From Comamonadaceae bacterium ALPHA2B (GTDB taxonomy: Bacteria; Pseudomonadota; Gammaproteobacteria; Burkholderiales; Burkholderiaceae_C), in assembly GCA_005503065.1 (NCBI GenBank), contig SCOE01000005.1:186001-250000 (forward strand): a stretch of 64,000 bases of DNA, given 5' to 3'. This document shows, piece after piece, positions 27,372 to 37,221 of this stretch (position 1 is its first letter; each line of letters opens with the position of its first letter). The notes under the pieces were generated by a model, which was not told where the DNA came from, did no database searches, and saw only the letters and a list, made by a program, of their open reading frames with translations. Made by a program: the position numbers and the translations under genes.

Positions 27372-28997
27372 ATGAAAAAACGCGATCTTTTGAAGCTGTT
27401 GTCCGCGACGTCGTTAGCGCCCGCGGTCACCGGGATGTTTGGTTCGCTGGCATTCGCGCAGAAAAAGGCCGGCATTCTCAGGGTTGCGATGACGGTTGCA
27501 GACATCCCCCTGACGACCGGACAGCCAAGCCAGGGGGGCGAAGGCATCCGGTTCATGGGGATCACGATGTATGACGGACTGACGCGGTGGGATTTGTCCA
27601 AGGCGGATGAGGCATCGCAGATCGTTCCGGACTTGGCGGAGAGCTGGAGCGTCAGCCAGGCCGATCCCCGAACATGGATTTTCAAGCTGAGAAAGGGCGT
27701 TCGCTTCCATGACGGATCTGAGTTCAACGCAGACGCAGTCGTCTGGAACTTTGACAAGCTGCTGAAGAAGGATGCTCCGCAATTCGATCAGGCGCAGGCT
27801 GCGCAGGCCGCCTACTACAGCGCGTCTCTCTCGAGCTGGAAGAAGGTCGACAGCTGGACCGTCGAGATCACGACGAAGACCGCTGATGCAGTGCTGCCCT
27901 ACAACCTTGCGAACCTGTTCATGTCGAGCCCTGCACACTATGCGGAACTCGGCAATAGTTGGGAGAAGTTCGCCCAGTCGCCCTCTGGCACCGGGCCCTG
28001 GAAGATGGCTCTGCTGAAGCCGCGTGAGCGCGCTGAGCTTGTCAGGAATGACGCCTATTGGGATGCAAAGCGGATTCCGAAATCCGAGCGCCTGGTGCTC
28101 CTGCCAATGCCGGACTCCAACACACGGGCTGCGGCTCTGCTGTCTGGGCAGGTCGACTGGATCGAGGCGCCGCCGCCCGACATCATCCCGCGGCTCAAGA
28201 AGCAGGGCATGGTCATCACGACCAATGTCTACCCGCAGATCTGGCCGTACCAGGTCTCCATGCTTGAGGACTCACCTTTCAAGGACATTCGGGTGCGCAA
28301 GGCTGCGAACCTCGCCATTGACCGGGATGGCCTCGTTCAGTTGCTCGGCGGGCTGGCGAAGCCGGCTAAGGGCACGGTCGACGAGAACCATCCCTGGTTT
28401 GGGAAGCCAAGCTTTCAGGTGAAGTACGACCCCGAGCAGGCGAAAAAGCTACTTGCCGAAGCCGGCTACGGTCCGGCGAATCCGGTCAAGGTCAAGTTTA
28501 TGACTTCGGTATCGGGATCCGGTCAGATGCTGCCACTGCCGATGAATGAGTTCATCAAGGACAACTTCAAGAAGGTCGGCATCGAAATGGAGATCGAGGT
28601 GCTCGAGTGGGAGACGCTGCGGCATCGCCGCGCCGTTGGTGCCGAAGGCGCCGAGAACAAAGGTCGGCAGGGCATGAATCATGCGTGGGCCTACTGGGAC
28701 CCTGATCTCGGTTTGATCAACCCAGTCAACTCCGTCAATCGTGCTGGCGTCGGCTACCTCAACTGGGGCAACTTTAAAGACGACAAGGCCGACGAGCTGG
28801 CGAAGAAGGCAAAAGCTGCGTTCGATATGAAAGAGCAGAACCGCCTGCTGGCCGAGCTCCACACGCGCGTGGTTGACCAGGCGATGTGGATCTGGGTTGT
28901 TCATGACCTCAATGCGCGCGCAATGTCTCCTTCGGTCAAAGGTTTTGTGCAGGCGCAGAGCTGGATGCAGGATCTGACGACGGTCACCGTTTCCTGA
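27372..28997 (+). CDS. ABC importer substrate-binding protein, family 5 (peptide/opine type)
   Basis: 541 residues with an N-terminal export signal (KKRDLLKLLSATSLAPAV... ending AFAQ). The SBP_bac_5 core is recognised by the LTRWD, PDLAESW, FKLRKGVRFHDGSEFNADAV and AINLAIDRDG-like (NLAIDRDGLVQLL) segments. Periplasmic; captures peptides, opines or similar molecules for the permeases encoded next. No lipobox seen. Length and order match Dpp/Opp-like systems. Confidence 0.93.
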   Translation: MKKRDLLKLLSATSLAPAVTGMFGSLAFAQKKAGILRVAMTVADIPLTTGQPSQGGEGIRFMGITMYDGLTRWDLSKADEASQIVPDLAESWSVSQADPRTWIFKLRKGVRFHDGSEFNADAVVWNFDKLLKKDAPQFDQAQAAQAAYYSASLSSWKKVDSWTVEITTKTADAVLPYNLANLFMSSPAHYAELGNSWEKFAQSPSGTGPWKMALLKPRERAELVRNDAYWDAKRIPKSERLVLLPMPDSNTRAAALLSGQVDWIEAPPPDIIPRLKKQGMVITTNVYPQIWPYQVSMLEDSPFKDIRVRKAANLAIDRDGLVQLLGGLAKPAKGTVDENHPWFGKPSFQVKYDPEQAKKLLAEAGYGPANPVKVKFMTSVSGSGQMLPLPMNEFIKDNFKKVGIEMEIEVLEWETLRHRRAVGAEGAENKGRQGMNHAWAYWDPDLGLINPVNSVNRAGVGYLNWGNFKDDKADELAKKAKAAFDMKEQNRLLAELHTRVVDQAMWIWVVHDLNARAMSPSVKGFVQAQSWMQDLTTVTVS

Positions 28998-29034
28998 ATG
29001 CGCTGCGGGGCTACGCGCTCCGCCTAAGAACCAC

Positions 29035-29982
29035 ATGATCTTCTACATCTTGCGCCGACTGGGCTACGCCATTCCAATCGCGATTGGTGTCTCGCTCGTT
29101 TGCTTTGCGTTGATGCACATGGCGCCCGGCAGTGCGCTGAGCTCCGTGCTTCCTGATGGCGCTTCTCCGGAGACTGTGGAAGTCATCAAGCGGGCTTACG
29201 GCTTCGACAAGCCTCTTCCGATTCAATATCTGAAGTGGCTTCAGAACGTCCTCTCGGGAGATCTGGGTACATCCATTTCTTCGCGGCGGCCCGTGCTGCT
29301 GGAAGTCGGAAGCGCACTTGCCAACACTCTTGCACTGGCCATGATCGCGTGTTTGCTGAGTTTTGTTCTTGGCACTGCGCTTGGCACTTTCAGTGGCTTT
29401 TTCGCCAACAGGCCTGCCGACCACGCCATCACGGCACTCTCGCTCTCAGGCGTGTCCATCCCTCACTACTGGCTTGGGATGGTTTTGATCATCCTGTTTG
29501 CGGTCAACAACAACTACCTGCCTGCAACGGGTATTGGTCCGAATGGCGCGTTTGGCGCCGACTGGGAGAGCTTGCGTCACCTTGTGCTGCCCAGCATCAC
29601 TTCCGCCGTGATCCCCACGGCAATCATTGCGCGTTCGGTTAGAGGCGCCGTTGTCGACGTGCGTAAGCAGGAATTCATGCAGACCCTGGACGCGTACGGC
29701 CTTCCGTCCGGGCGCGTGATCCTTCACGTCATGAAAAACGTCGCGCCGCTGGTGCTGGCCGTGATGGGATTGCAGCTGTCGCAGCTACTGGGCGGATCGG
29801 TCCTGGTCGAGACTGTTTTTTCATGGCCCGGCACGGGGTTTCTTCTCTACAACGCCATCTTCACCCGTGACTTGCCAGTGATTCAAGGGGCGGTTCTTGT
29901 GCTGGCGATGTTCTTCGTGATGACGAATCTTCTCGTCGATCTTCTCCAATCTACCCTTGACCCCCGCATCAAGCGGTTCTGA
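29035..29982 (+). CDS. ABC importer inner-membrane permease 1 (DppB-like)
   Basis: 315 residues with about six transmembrane helices. Start MIFYILRRLGYAIPIAIGVSL is typical of DppB/OppB. A periplasmic loop (about 35-95) precedes the membrane core, and the EAA-like loop is seen in RGAVVDVRKQEFMQTLDAYGL followed by PSGRVILHVMKN. Second gene of the importer operon, 37 bases after the binding protein. Confidence 0.94.
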   Translation: MIFYILRRLGYAIPIAIGVSLVCFALMHMAPGSALSSVLPDGASPETVEVIKRAYGFDKPLPIQYLKWLQNVLSGDLGTSISSRRPVLLEVGSALANTLALAMIACLLSFVLGTALGTFSGFFANRPADHAITALSLSGVSIPHYWLGMVLIILFAVNNNYLPATGIGPNGAFGADWESLRHLVLPSITSAVIPTAIIARSVRGAVVDVRKQEFMQTLDAYGLPSGRVILHVMKNVAPLVLAVMGLQLSQLLGGSVLVETVFSWPGTGFLLYNAIFTRDLPVIQGAVLVLAMFFVMTNLLVDLLQSTLDPRIKRF

Positions 29983-29983
29983 T

Positions 29984-30895
29984 GTGAATCTTGCCTCGTT
30001 CGCAATGAAACGAAGGGTGCCATCGACTGCGCCAGTCGATCCACTCCCGCCTGTTCGTAAGGGCTACTGGCGTTTGGTCCTTGGCCGCTTGCTCCAAGAC
30101 AGGTCTGGTGCCGCCTGCCTCTTCTTGTTGCTCATCATTATGGGCGCTGCCATCTTTGCGCCGCTCCTTGCACCCTATGACCCGTTCAGTACCAATACTT
30201 TGCGGCGGCTGTCCTCTCCGGAATTCGGACCGCATCTGCTTGGTACTGACGAGCTCGGCCGCGACCTGCTGTCACGCCTTCTCTATGGCGGAAGACTGTC
30301 ACTCTTCATTGGCTTCACGCCCGTGCTCATTGCGACCCTGGTCGGTGCCGGCCTCGGGATCATGGCGGGCTACGCGGGAGGGTTTGCCAACACAGCGATC
30401 ATGCGAACGATCGATGTGTTTTACGCCTTTCCCTCCGTCTTGCTTGCGGTCGCCATCTCCGGGGTGCTGGGCGCAGGCATCGGCAATTCCATCTTGTCGC
30501 TGTCGCTGGTCTTTATCCCGCCGATCGCGCGCGTCGCGGAAGGCGTGACAACTCAGATCCGGTCTCAGGACTATGTCGAGGCGGCGCGCTGCACTGGGGC
30601 AGCGGCACATCGCATCGTCTTCAGTCATATCTTGCCCAACGTGACCGGACCCATCCTCAGCTACGCATCGAGCCTGATCAGCGTCTCGATCGTGCTGGCT
30701 TCCGGTCTGTCGTTTCTGGGTCTTGGCGTCACCCCACCGGATGCTGAGTGGGGATTGATGCTGAATACCCTCCGGCAGGCGATCTATATCGCACCGATCA
30801 ACGCAGTCCTGCCCGGACTTCTCATCTTCGCAACATCGATGTGCTTCAACCTGGTCAGCGATGCCTTGCGCAGCGCGATGGACGTCAAACAATGA
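29984..30895 (+). CDS. ABC importer inner-membrane permease 2 (DppC-like)
   Basis: About 303 residues of the OppC/DppC type: an N-terminal cytoplasmic segment, the first helix AACLFLLLIIMGAAIFAPLLA, the conserved HLLGTDELGRDLLSRLLYGGR, and the EAA loop QDYVEAARCTGAAAHRI. A GTG start at 29984 directly follows the upstream stop; an ATG at 30005 is an alternative. Its stop overlaps the next ATG (ATGA), so the downstream ATPase is coupled. Confidence 0.93.
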   Translation: MNLASFAMKRRVPSTAPVDPLPPVRKGYWRLVLGRLLQDRSGAACLFLLLIIMGAAIFAPLLAPYDPFSTNTLRRLSSPEFGPHLLGTDELGRDLLSRLLYGGRLSLFIGFTPVLIATLVGAGLGIMAGYAGGFANTAIMRTIDVFYAFPSVLLAVAISGVLGAGIGNSILSLSLVFIPPIARVAEGVTTQIRSQDYVEAARCTGAAAHRIVFSHILPNVTGPILSYASSLISVSIVLASGLSFLGLGVTPPDAEWGLMLNTLRQAIYIAPINAVLPGLLIFATSMCFNLVSDALRSAMDVKQ

Positions 30896-31983
30896 GTGGG
30901 ACTGTCAACCCATTGCCGGCTGTGATCCACCGATCGATCGAGGACAAGGATCGCGGCGGTCCGCGCCAACCGCTGCTTATGGTTCGCGGCTTGCGCAAGG
31001 CATTTCATCTGCGCAAGGGCTGGTTCGGGCGCTCGCAAGGAAGCCTCAAGGCCGTAGATGGTGTCGACTTTGAGCTGGCCAAGCAGGAGACACTCGGCAT
31101 CGTCGGCGAATCCGGTTGCGGCAAGTCCACGGTAGCGCGACTTCTGATGCATCTGATGTCAAAAGACGGAGGTGAGATCGTCTTTGACGGCGACCCCGTC
31201 GCGCCGGTCAGCGGCATTGGCGTTGCCGAACTGCGGCGGCAGATGCAGATGGTATTCCAGGATTCGTTTGCGTCCTTGAACCCGCGGATGACGATCGAAG
31301 AAAACCTGACATTCGGACTGCGGTCCCAGCACGTCCAGGCGCGCGTGGCAACCGGTAAGGCCCATGAGATCTTGGGTCTCGTTGGCCTGTCGCCGGCGAC
31401 GTTTGCGCAGCGATATCCACACGAACTATCCGGCGGTCAGCGACAACGCGTGAACATTGCGCGAGCGCTGATTATGAGTCCCCGCCTCGTGATCCTCGAC
31501 GAATCGGTCTCGGCGCTCGACAAGTCAGTCGAGGCGCAGGTGCTCAACCTGTTGAGATCACTGAAGCAATCTCTGGGGTTGACGTACATCTTCATCTCGC
31601 ATGATCTGAATGTGGTGCGATACATCAGCGACCGTGTGATGGTGATGTATCTTGGCAAGGTTGTCGAGGTGGGCGCGGTCGATGAGCTATTCGATCGCCC
31701 GCTGCATCCGTATACAAGGGCGTTGCTCGATTCGCGACCATCGATGAATCCGGCAGAGCGCCGCGTGCGCGTCGCGTTAAAGGGCGACCCACCCAACCCG
31801 ATCGATCCACCCAGCGGGTGTCGGTTCCGGACACGTTGTCCGATTGCCGACAGCGTATGCGAGCGTGAGGAGCCGGCCCTTGAGGCAGCAGAGACGGAGC
31901 ATGCGCACCAGGTTGCCTGCTTCGCGCTCAAACCTCGAAGCGGGCACAGACTGGCGCAGCAGCGAGAGGTTCTTCCAGCATGA
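30892..31983 (+). CDS. ABC importer ATPase 1 (DppF/OppF-like)
   Basis: 363 residues. The nucleotide-binding domain has Walker A GESGCGKST, Q-loop FQDSFASLNPRMT, signature LSGGQRQRV, Walker B LVILDESVSAL and H-loop ISHDLNVV. The C-terminal oligopeptide-family extension has the CRFRTRCPIADSVC cysteine set, which binds an Fe-S cluster in some DppD/OppD homologues. The Walker B Glu is followed by SVSALD, which is normal for this subgroup. Confidence 0.94.
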   Translation: MSGTVNPLPAVIHRSIEDKDRGGPRQPLLMVRGLRKAFHLRKGWFGRSQGSLKAVDGVDFELAKQETLGIVGESGCGKSTVARLLMHLMSKDGGEIVFDGDPVAPVSGIGVAELRRQMQMVFQDSFASLNPRMTIEENLTFGLRSQHVQARVATGKAHEILGLVGLSPATFAQRYPHELSGGQRQRVNIARALIMSPRLVILDESVSALDKSVEAQVLNLLRSLKQSLGLTYIFISHDLNVVRYISDRVMVMYLGKVVEVGAVDELFDRPLHPYTRALLDSRPSMNPAERRVRVALKGDPPNPIDPPSGCRFRTRCPIADSVCEREEPALEAAETEHAHQVACFALKPRSGHRLAQQREVLPA

Positions 31984-32996
31984 GCGGCGCACAGAAGATG
32001 ATAGAGGCGCTGTCGGTGAATCACCTGAGCGTAGAGTTCTTGCGTGGTCGCAGGTACGTCAGGATCGTCGACGATGTGTCGTTCGAACTGACCAAGGGCG
32101 CTTCAATGTGTCTTCTTGGCGAATCAGGGTCGGGCAAGAGCGTAACGCTGCGTGCGCTGCTAAGGCTATTCCCAGCAAATGCTTCGGTTCAGGGATCGAT
32201 CAGGGCCGACGGCAAGGATGTGCTGGCATTCGACAAGGCATCCCTCAGGAACTATCGCGGCAGGGAAGTCGCAATGATTTTCCAGGAGCCGATGACGGCA
32301 CTTGACCCGGTTTTCACAATCGGGGATCAGATTGCCGAAGCCATTGTGGGTCATGAGCACATAGACCGCGGTGAAGCGCGAAAGCGTGCCTTGTCGCTCT
32401 TGGAGCGCGTGCAGGTTCCGTCTGCACGGCGACGACTGGATGCGTATCCACACGAATTGTCCGGCGGTCTGAGGCAGCGCGCCATGATCGCTCTGGCTCT
32501 TTCTTGCAATCCGAAGGTTTTGCTGGCGGATGAGCCGACGACGGCTCTGGACGCAACTGTCCAGATCCAGATTCTTCAACTGCTCGCGGACCTGCGCCGC
32601 GAGCTCCAGATGTCCATGATCTTCGTGACGCACGATTTGGGAGTTGCGTGTGAGGTCGCCGACACGATCGCAGTCATGTATGGGGGGCGTCTTCTTGAGA
32701 CAGGCCCTGTAGCGCAGATCCTCACGCAGCCAAAGCACCCCTACACAGAAGGCCTGCTGCGTTCGACTGTGCAGCCGACGACCAGCCGCGAAGAACTGGA
32801 TCCCATACCCGGTGCACCGCCCGATATCGCTGCGCTTCCACCTGGCTGCAAGTTTGCGCCGCGCTGCAGTTATGCGCAGGGTATCTGCCGGGAATCCGAG
32901 CCAGCTTTCTTGAACTTTGGGACGGATCATGCCGTGCGCTGCTTCAAAGCCGAATTTGGTGCCAGCTTCGCGGATATGTCGGAAGTGCCCTCATAG
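31980..32996 (+). CDS. ABC importer ATPase 2 (DppD/OppD-like)
   Basis: 338 residues with Walker A GESGSGKSV, Q-loop FQEPMTALDPVFT, signature LSGGLRQRA, Walker B VLLADEPTTALD and H-loop VTHDLGVA. The cysteine-rich C-terminal CKFAPRCSYAQGIC matches the oligopeptide-ATPase extension. It overlaps the preceding stop by four bases and completes the five-gene importer. The operon ends against mobile-element debris, so the importer and catabolic genes may have arrived as one block. Confidence 0.94.
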   Translation: MSGAQKMIEALSVNHLSVEFLRGRRYVRIVDDVSFELTKGASMCLLGESGSGKSVTLRALLRLFPANASVQGSIRADGKDVLAFDKASLRNYRGREVAMIFQEPMTALDPVFTIGDQIAEAIVGHEHIDRGEARKRALSLLERVQVPSARRRLDAYPHELSGGLRQRAMIALALSCNPKVLLADEPTTALDATVQIQILQLLADLRRELQMSMIFVTHDLGVACEVADTIAVMYGGRLLETGPVAQILTQPKHPYTEGLLRSTVQPTTSREELDPIPGAPPDIAALPPGCKFAPRCSYAQGICRESEPAFLNFGTDHAVRCFKAEFGASFADMSEVPS

Positions 32997-33133
32997 GCGG
33001 AGTGTCGTGCTTAATGAACGCTTTAGCGCAGTACGTCGCCGGTGGCAGGCCGACGCGAGCGAGATCAGAATAGACGACGTTGGACGAGCGAAGCTCGACA
33101 AAATGTCCTGACATTTCATGGCTGGGCCCTTCG

Positions 33134-33190
33134 AGACCGGTTGATGTCGAGCTCTCGAACGAGGGCGCGATCATCTTCGTCCGCCAGAGC
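33134..33190 (+). pseudogene. Fragment of a second tyrosine recombinase
   Basis: Nineteen codons read RPVDVELSNEGAIIFVRQS, close to RPVDVELTSEGAVTTIRRS in the intact recombinase at 12030. The fragment has no start and no catalytic region. It marks a lost recombinase gene at the right side of the catabolic block, matching the intact one at its left side. Confidence 0.7.
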
Positions 33191-33244
33191 TGACCAACAA
33201 CTTGCAAGCCCGCCGCATGCTGCGGCCGTCAAGATGTGTTAGCC

Positions 33245-33590
33245 GCGTGCTTACGTTGCTGCGGCAGCCAGCCGGGCGTATCCATCGCAGCGGTATCGAT
33301 GGTCCATGGACTGGATTGCCACCGGCGCTGCAGCGCATCGACGCCGTCTATAGCATCGAGCAAGAATTTGCGTCGCTCGCGACGAGCGAATGCCTGCAGG
33401 CGCGCGGCGACGAAGCCGGCCGCTCTGGAATACCCTGCATGCTTGGATGTTCGTCGAACGCCGCAGGGTGCCTGATGGTGGCGGCGCGGCCGCAGCGCTC
33501 GACTACAGCCTCAATCGGTGGAAGGCGCTCGGTCCCTTCCTGGAGGACGGCGAGGTGAGCATCGACAACAACCATTGCGAGAACCTTAGG
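33245..33590 (+). mobile_element. IS66-family transposase remnant
   Basis: Contains pieces of two IS66 genes: QPGVSIAAVSMVHGL of the TnpA type (near 33269) and pieces of the large transposase (LQRIDAVYSIEQEFASLA near 33330, ALDYSLNRWKALGPFLEDG and VSIDNNHCENLR up to about 33590). Frames are broken. It is unrelated to the intact IS66-type transposon at 37145. Confidence 0.75.
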
Positions 33591-33876
33591 CAACGTTTAC
33601 GCGCAGCTCCACAAAAGCTGTCTGACCTTTCAGAACCTAGCCCATCAAAACATGCGTTATGGAGGGTTAGGGCAGTTCTAAGCTGCGCAATGCAGCCTGT
33701 TGGCAGAAGGCTGCGCCAAAGCGGCAATCTTTCGTTGAGTGCCCTCAAGCTCTTCGACGGCGACCGCGTTCGATGACAAACTGATCTGCATGCCCGGGCA
33801 GTGGTGACGTAAACGCCCAATTATGGTGGGTGTGCTCAAATCATGAGCAACTAGTGAAGGCATGTGTGCCCGGTGC

Positions 33877-33931
33877 GGCAAGGCAAGGCAAGGCAAGGCA
33901 AGGCAAGGCAAGGCAAGGCAAGGCAAGGCAA
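33877..33931 (+). repeat. Tandem GGCAA pentanucleotide repeat, 11 copies
   Basis: Eleven perfect back-to-back copies of GGCAA. Five-base units could vary in number by slippage. No open gene spans it convincingly, so phase variation of a protein is not supported; it may alter spacing upstream of the ATPase gene at 34211. Confidence 0.9.
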
Positions 33932-34210
33932 AGCAGTCGGGGCTGAGTTTGCATGCACATAGCGTCGGCCGTCCGCTCTGCAGCAGATGCCGTCTTCGCT
34001 GAAGCGATCACCGACGCCGGCCCTCGTAGCAAAGCAGATCTCTGCGCAAGATCGACCGCTGCGCAGGCGAATCCCTTAGCAGAGACGTAGTGCTGTGACT
34101 CGCGATTCGGAGAGCCTAAACCTGGTTTAACATTTGGATACGTACACGCCTGTGTCGAGGACCCGCTCCCGAGGCAGCCGTCCGCGGTCCGCGCCGCGCC
34201 CGCTGCGCGT

Positions 34211-36840
34211 TTGGCAGAGGAACAGACGTTGACGATCCTTCAAGCAATCCATCATTGGTCCCAGGACTTGCCTGCGTGGCAACAAGATGCCGTTCGCCGG
34301 CTCTACCTCGATCGGGAGCTGACGGCTGCCGACCTCGACGATCTCTACGCGATGGCCAAGGCAGTCCACGGCATCGAAGATCCTGAGAAGCGAACGCCAG
34401 CGGGCTTGGCCGCCGCCCAGGTTGCCGCGCCGCCTGTGCCCAATCGGCTTGTCCAGATCACCGCCATCAAGAACTTGCTAAACGTGAACGCGCTGGCCGA
34501 GGGCCAAATCTTGCCGATCAGCGCCACGGGCCTGACCATCATCTACGGGGAGAACGGGACCGGCAAATCTGGCTACTCGCGGGTGCTCAAAAAGGCTTGC
34601 CGGCCCGCGACCAAGCCGAGGCGATCCTGCCCAACGCCCGCAAGCCTCGCGGGCAACTCGCCGCGCCCGAGGCCACCTTCGACGTCATGGTGAACGGCAC
34701 GCCGACACTGCTCGCGTGGAAGGGCGGCGTGACCTCGCCGGAGCAGTTGTCGGAGATCTCGATCTTCGATTCGCACTGCGCCCGCGCATATTTGGACAAC
34801 GACGGCGACTTCGCTTATGTCCCATACGGCCTTGACATCCTCGAAGCCTTGGTCAAAGCATGCGTCGCAGTCAAGCGCATGGCGATCGCGGAGCAAACTG
34901 CCAACAAAGTCAACCTCGAACCGTTCGCCATACTGTCGAAGACGAGCACCAAGACCGGCCGGCTTCTCGCCAGCCTGTCGCCCGTCACGAAGCCCAAAGA
35001 GATCGAGGAGCTGGCGGCCCTGACACCGGAAGACCTCGAACGGCTCGCCATCCTAAACAAGACGCTGGCGGAGGCCGACCCCAAGCAGAAGGCCCAAGCG
35101 CTCCGGCTGCGGGCCAGCCGCTTCAACGGATTGGCCGGCCGGATCGCGTTTGCACTCGCCATCGTGGACGACTCCAAGATCAAGGCGCTGCGGGATCTGG
35201 TGGAGAAGTCCAACCGCGCGAAGCAAGCCGCCGAACTGGCTTCAAAGCAATTCAAGGCGACGCCGGGCTTGTTGCCCGGAACAGGCTCCGAGCCATGGCA
35301 GGAGCTGTTCGAGGCTGCGCGGAAGTTCTCCGCAACCTCCCACGCTGGCCACGCCTTCCTGTCTTTGCCCGAGGATTCCGCTTGCCCGCTGTGCCAGAAG
35401 ACGCTTGGAGCAGATGGCGTCGCCAAGCTGGCGTCGTTCGACGCGTTCATCCAACAGGAGGCGGAGAAAGCCGCCAAGGTGGCGAAGTCGACGGCGGCGG
35501 CGGCCTATCTCGCGATCAAGGACGCGGCGATTGACTTGTCGATCGACGATGCATTGGGCAAAGAACTCGCGGATGCCTTTCCGGAGACCTCCGCATCGTT
35601 CGAGACGTTCCAGAAGGCGATGCGGGAGCGCCGCGCGTCCGCGATGAGCGCCGCTGGCGGCGCCGTTCCATGGGACAACATCGCTGCGCTGCCGGCCGAT
35701 CCAAGCTCCACACTCGTCGACAAAGCCAAGGCACTTGGGATCGAAGCGAAGGCGCTCGAAGACTCCATGGACGCAAAGGCCAAGGCGGCGCAGGTCGCGG
35801 AACAGGCGGAGCTCGACGCCCGGTCGAAGCTCGCGGAGATCAAGGCGACAGCGTTGGAAGCCGTTGAGAAACTGGTCCTGAACTCCAAGCTGCAAGCATG
35901 CGCGGCGGCGATCGTTACCACCGGAATCTCGCAGAAATCCACCCGGCTCTCGAATGAAATGGCGACGCAAGACGTCGCCGACGCGCTGAACGCGGAGCTG
36001 CGCGCCCTGAACGTCCACGAGCTCCAAGTCGTGATGAAGGCTGAGACCGTCGGGGGGAAAGTCCAATACAAGCTGGCGATGCAGCTCCCCGGCGGCGGCA
36101 AGCCCTCGGCAATACTGAGCGAAGGCGAACAGCGGGCCATCGCGATTGCGTCGTTCCTTGCGGAGGTGAAATTGGGCAAGGGCTTGGGTGGCATCGTCTT
36201 CGATGACCCAGTTTCGTCGCTCGACCACCGGCGGAGGTGGCATGTGGCCACCAGGCTAGCCGAAGAGGCGAAGCACCGGCAGGTGATCGTCTTCACGCAC
36301 GACATTTACTTCCTTTGCATCATCCAGCAGGAGGCCGCTCAAGCAGGCTGCGCCGAGTCGACGCAGTGCATCGGAAGAGGCCAAGCCGGTTTCGGCGTCC
36401 AAGCCAGCCGCCTGCCGTTCGACACGCTCAGCACGTCCAAGCGTGTCAGGGCCCTTCGAACCATGTGCGACGAAGTCTTGCGCGTCCACAAGACTGGCGA
36501 CGAGGCCGAAGCGACGCGGCTCAGCCGGGAAGCCTACTCGCACCTTCGGATGGCTTGGGAGCGCGCCGTGGAAGAGGTTTTATTCCAAGGCGTCGTCACG
36601 CGCTTCGCCGAAGGCGTCTCGACCCAGAGGCTCAAAAGCGTGATCGTCGAAGACAGCGACTACGACGCGATCGACGCCGGCATGACCAAGAGTTCCAAGT
36701 TTTCGGGCCACGATCCCGCCAAGCCCGCGCAGCTCGCGACGTTGCATCCCGACGACCTGCGGGCCGACATCGACAAGCTCGAGATGTGGCGCGCCTCCGT
36801 GGAGGCCCGCAAAGCCGTTGTTGAAGCGCGACGGAAGTAG
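34211..36840 (+). pseudogene. Frameshifted SMC/Rad50-like ATPase (RloC-type, likely defence)
   Basis: Two frames together give about 875 residues. The first (34211-about 34605) has Walker A YGENGTGKSGYSRV; the second continues with RDQAEAILPNA. A missing G in CCGGCCCG near 34605 would rejoin them. The rest has long coiled-coil stretches, a zinc-hook-like CPLCQK, signature LSEGEQRAIAIASF, Walker B GIVFDDPVSSLDHRR and H-loop VIVFTHDIYFL. This layout is seen in RloC/PrrC-like and other defence ATPases. It is inactive as read, unless the shift is a sequencing error. TTG is the apparent start. Confidence 0.75.
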
Positions 36841-36944
36841 ACTTCGCGCGGACGCTAACTATCGATGACCTCGCTCCGGCGCGGTCGCCAGTGGGTCTAC
36901 ACGAAGGCCGGCATCTGCCAATAGCCGTCCGCGAAGCAGCTTAC

Positions 36945-36966
36945 GCGGGCGGATCAACCGGTCGAT
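36945..36966 (+). repeat. Solo IS30-end-like sequence
   Basis: GGCGGAT-CAACCGGTCGATG differs from the IS30 end at 37044 by one missing T. It lies about 95 bases outside the IS30 element in the same orientation. It may be a relic of an older copy, or the kind of end-like target that IS30 elements prefer. The rest of 36841-37043 shows no gene. Confidence 0.6.
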
Positions 36967-37136
36967 GAGTTTGCTCCGTTCGAGTGACCAGTAAGCGCAG
37001 GACCGGTCGTCCAAGACTTCTTTCCTAATAGGCCGCTTTCAGTGGCGGATTCAACCGGTCGATGCAACACACTAACTGCCGCATAGGCGGAAGGAGTGTT
37101 GCAGATGAAGCGACGGCCACGAATCTACTATTCCGA

Positions 37137-37144
37137 GAACCAGA
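37137..37144. repeat. Left 8-bp target-site duplication of the IS66-type transposon
   Basis: GAACCAGA directly before the left terminal repeat, repeated exactly at 42381-42388. Eight-base duplications are characteristic of the IS66 family. Confidence 0.93.
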
Positions 37145-37221
37145 GTAAGCGTCCCGTGAACCCATCTTGAATCGGCGTTAGGAGCAAAGGATGCTCGTGT
37201 CCACTAAGACTTGGTGGACAC

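Larger units (their letters stand above)
33001..34210. other. Decayed mobile-element zone
   Basis: No intact gene. From left to right it holds a 19-codon recombinase fragment (33134-33190), an IS66 transposase remnant (33245-33590), unrecognised DNA, and the GGCAA tandem repeat. This is a junction zone between the ABC operon and the ATPase gene at 34211. Confidence 0.6.

Noticed and set aside
33877-33931. Repeat block considered as a CRISPR array
   Set aside because: Units are five bases and directly adjacent with no spacers, so it is a simple tandem repeat.
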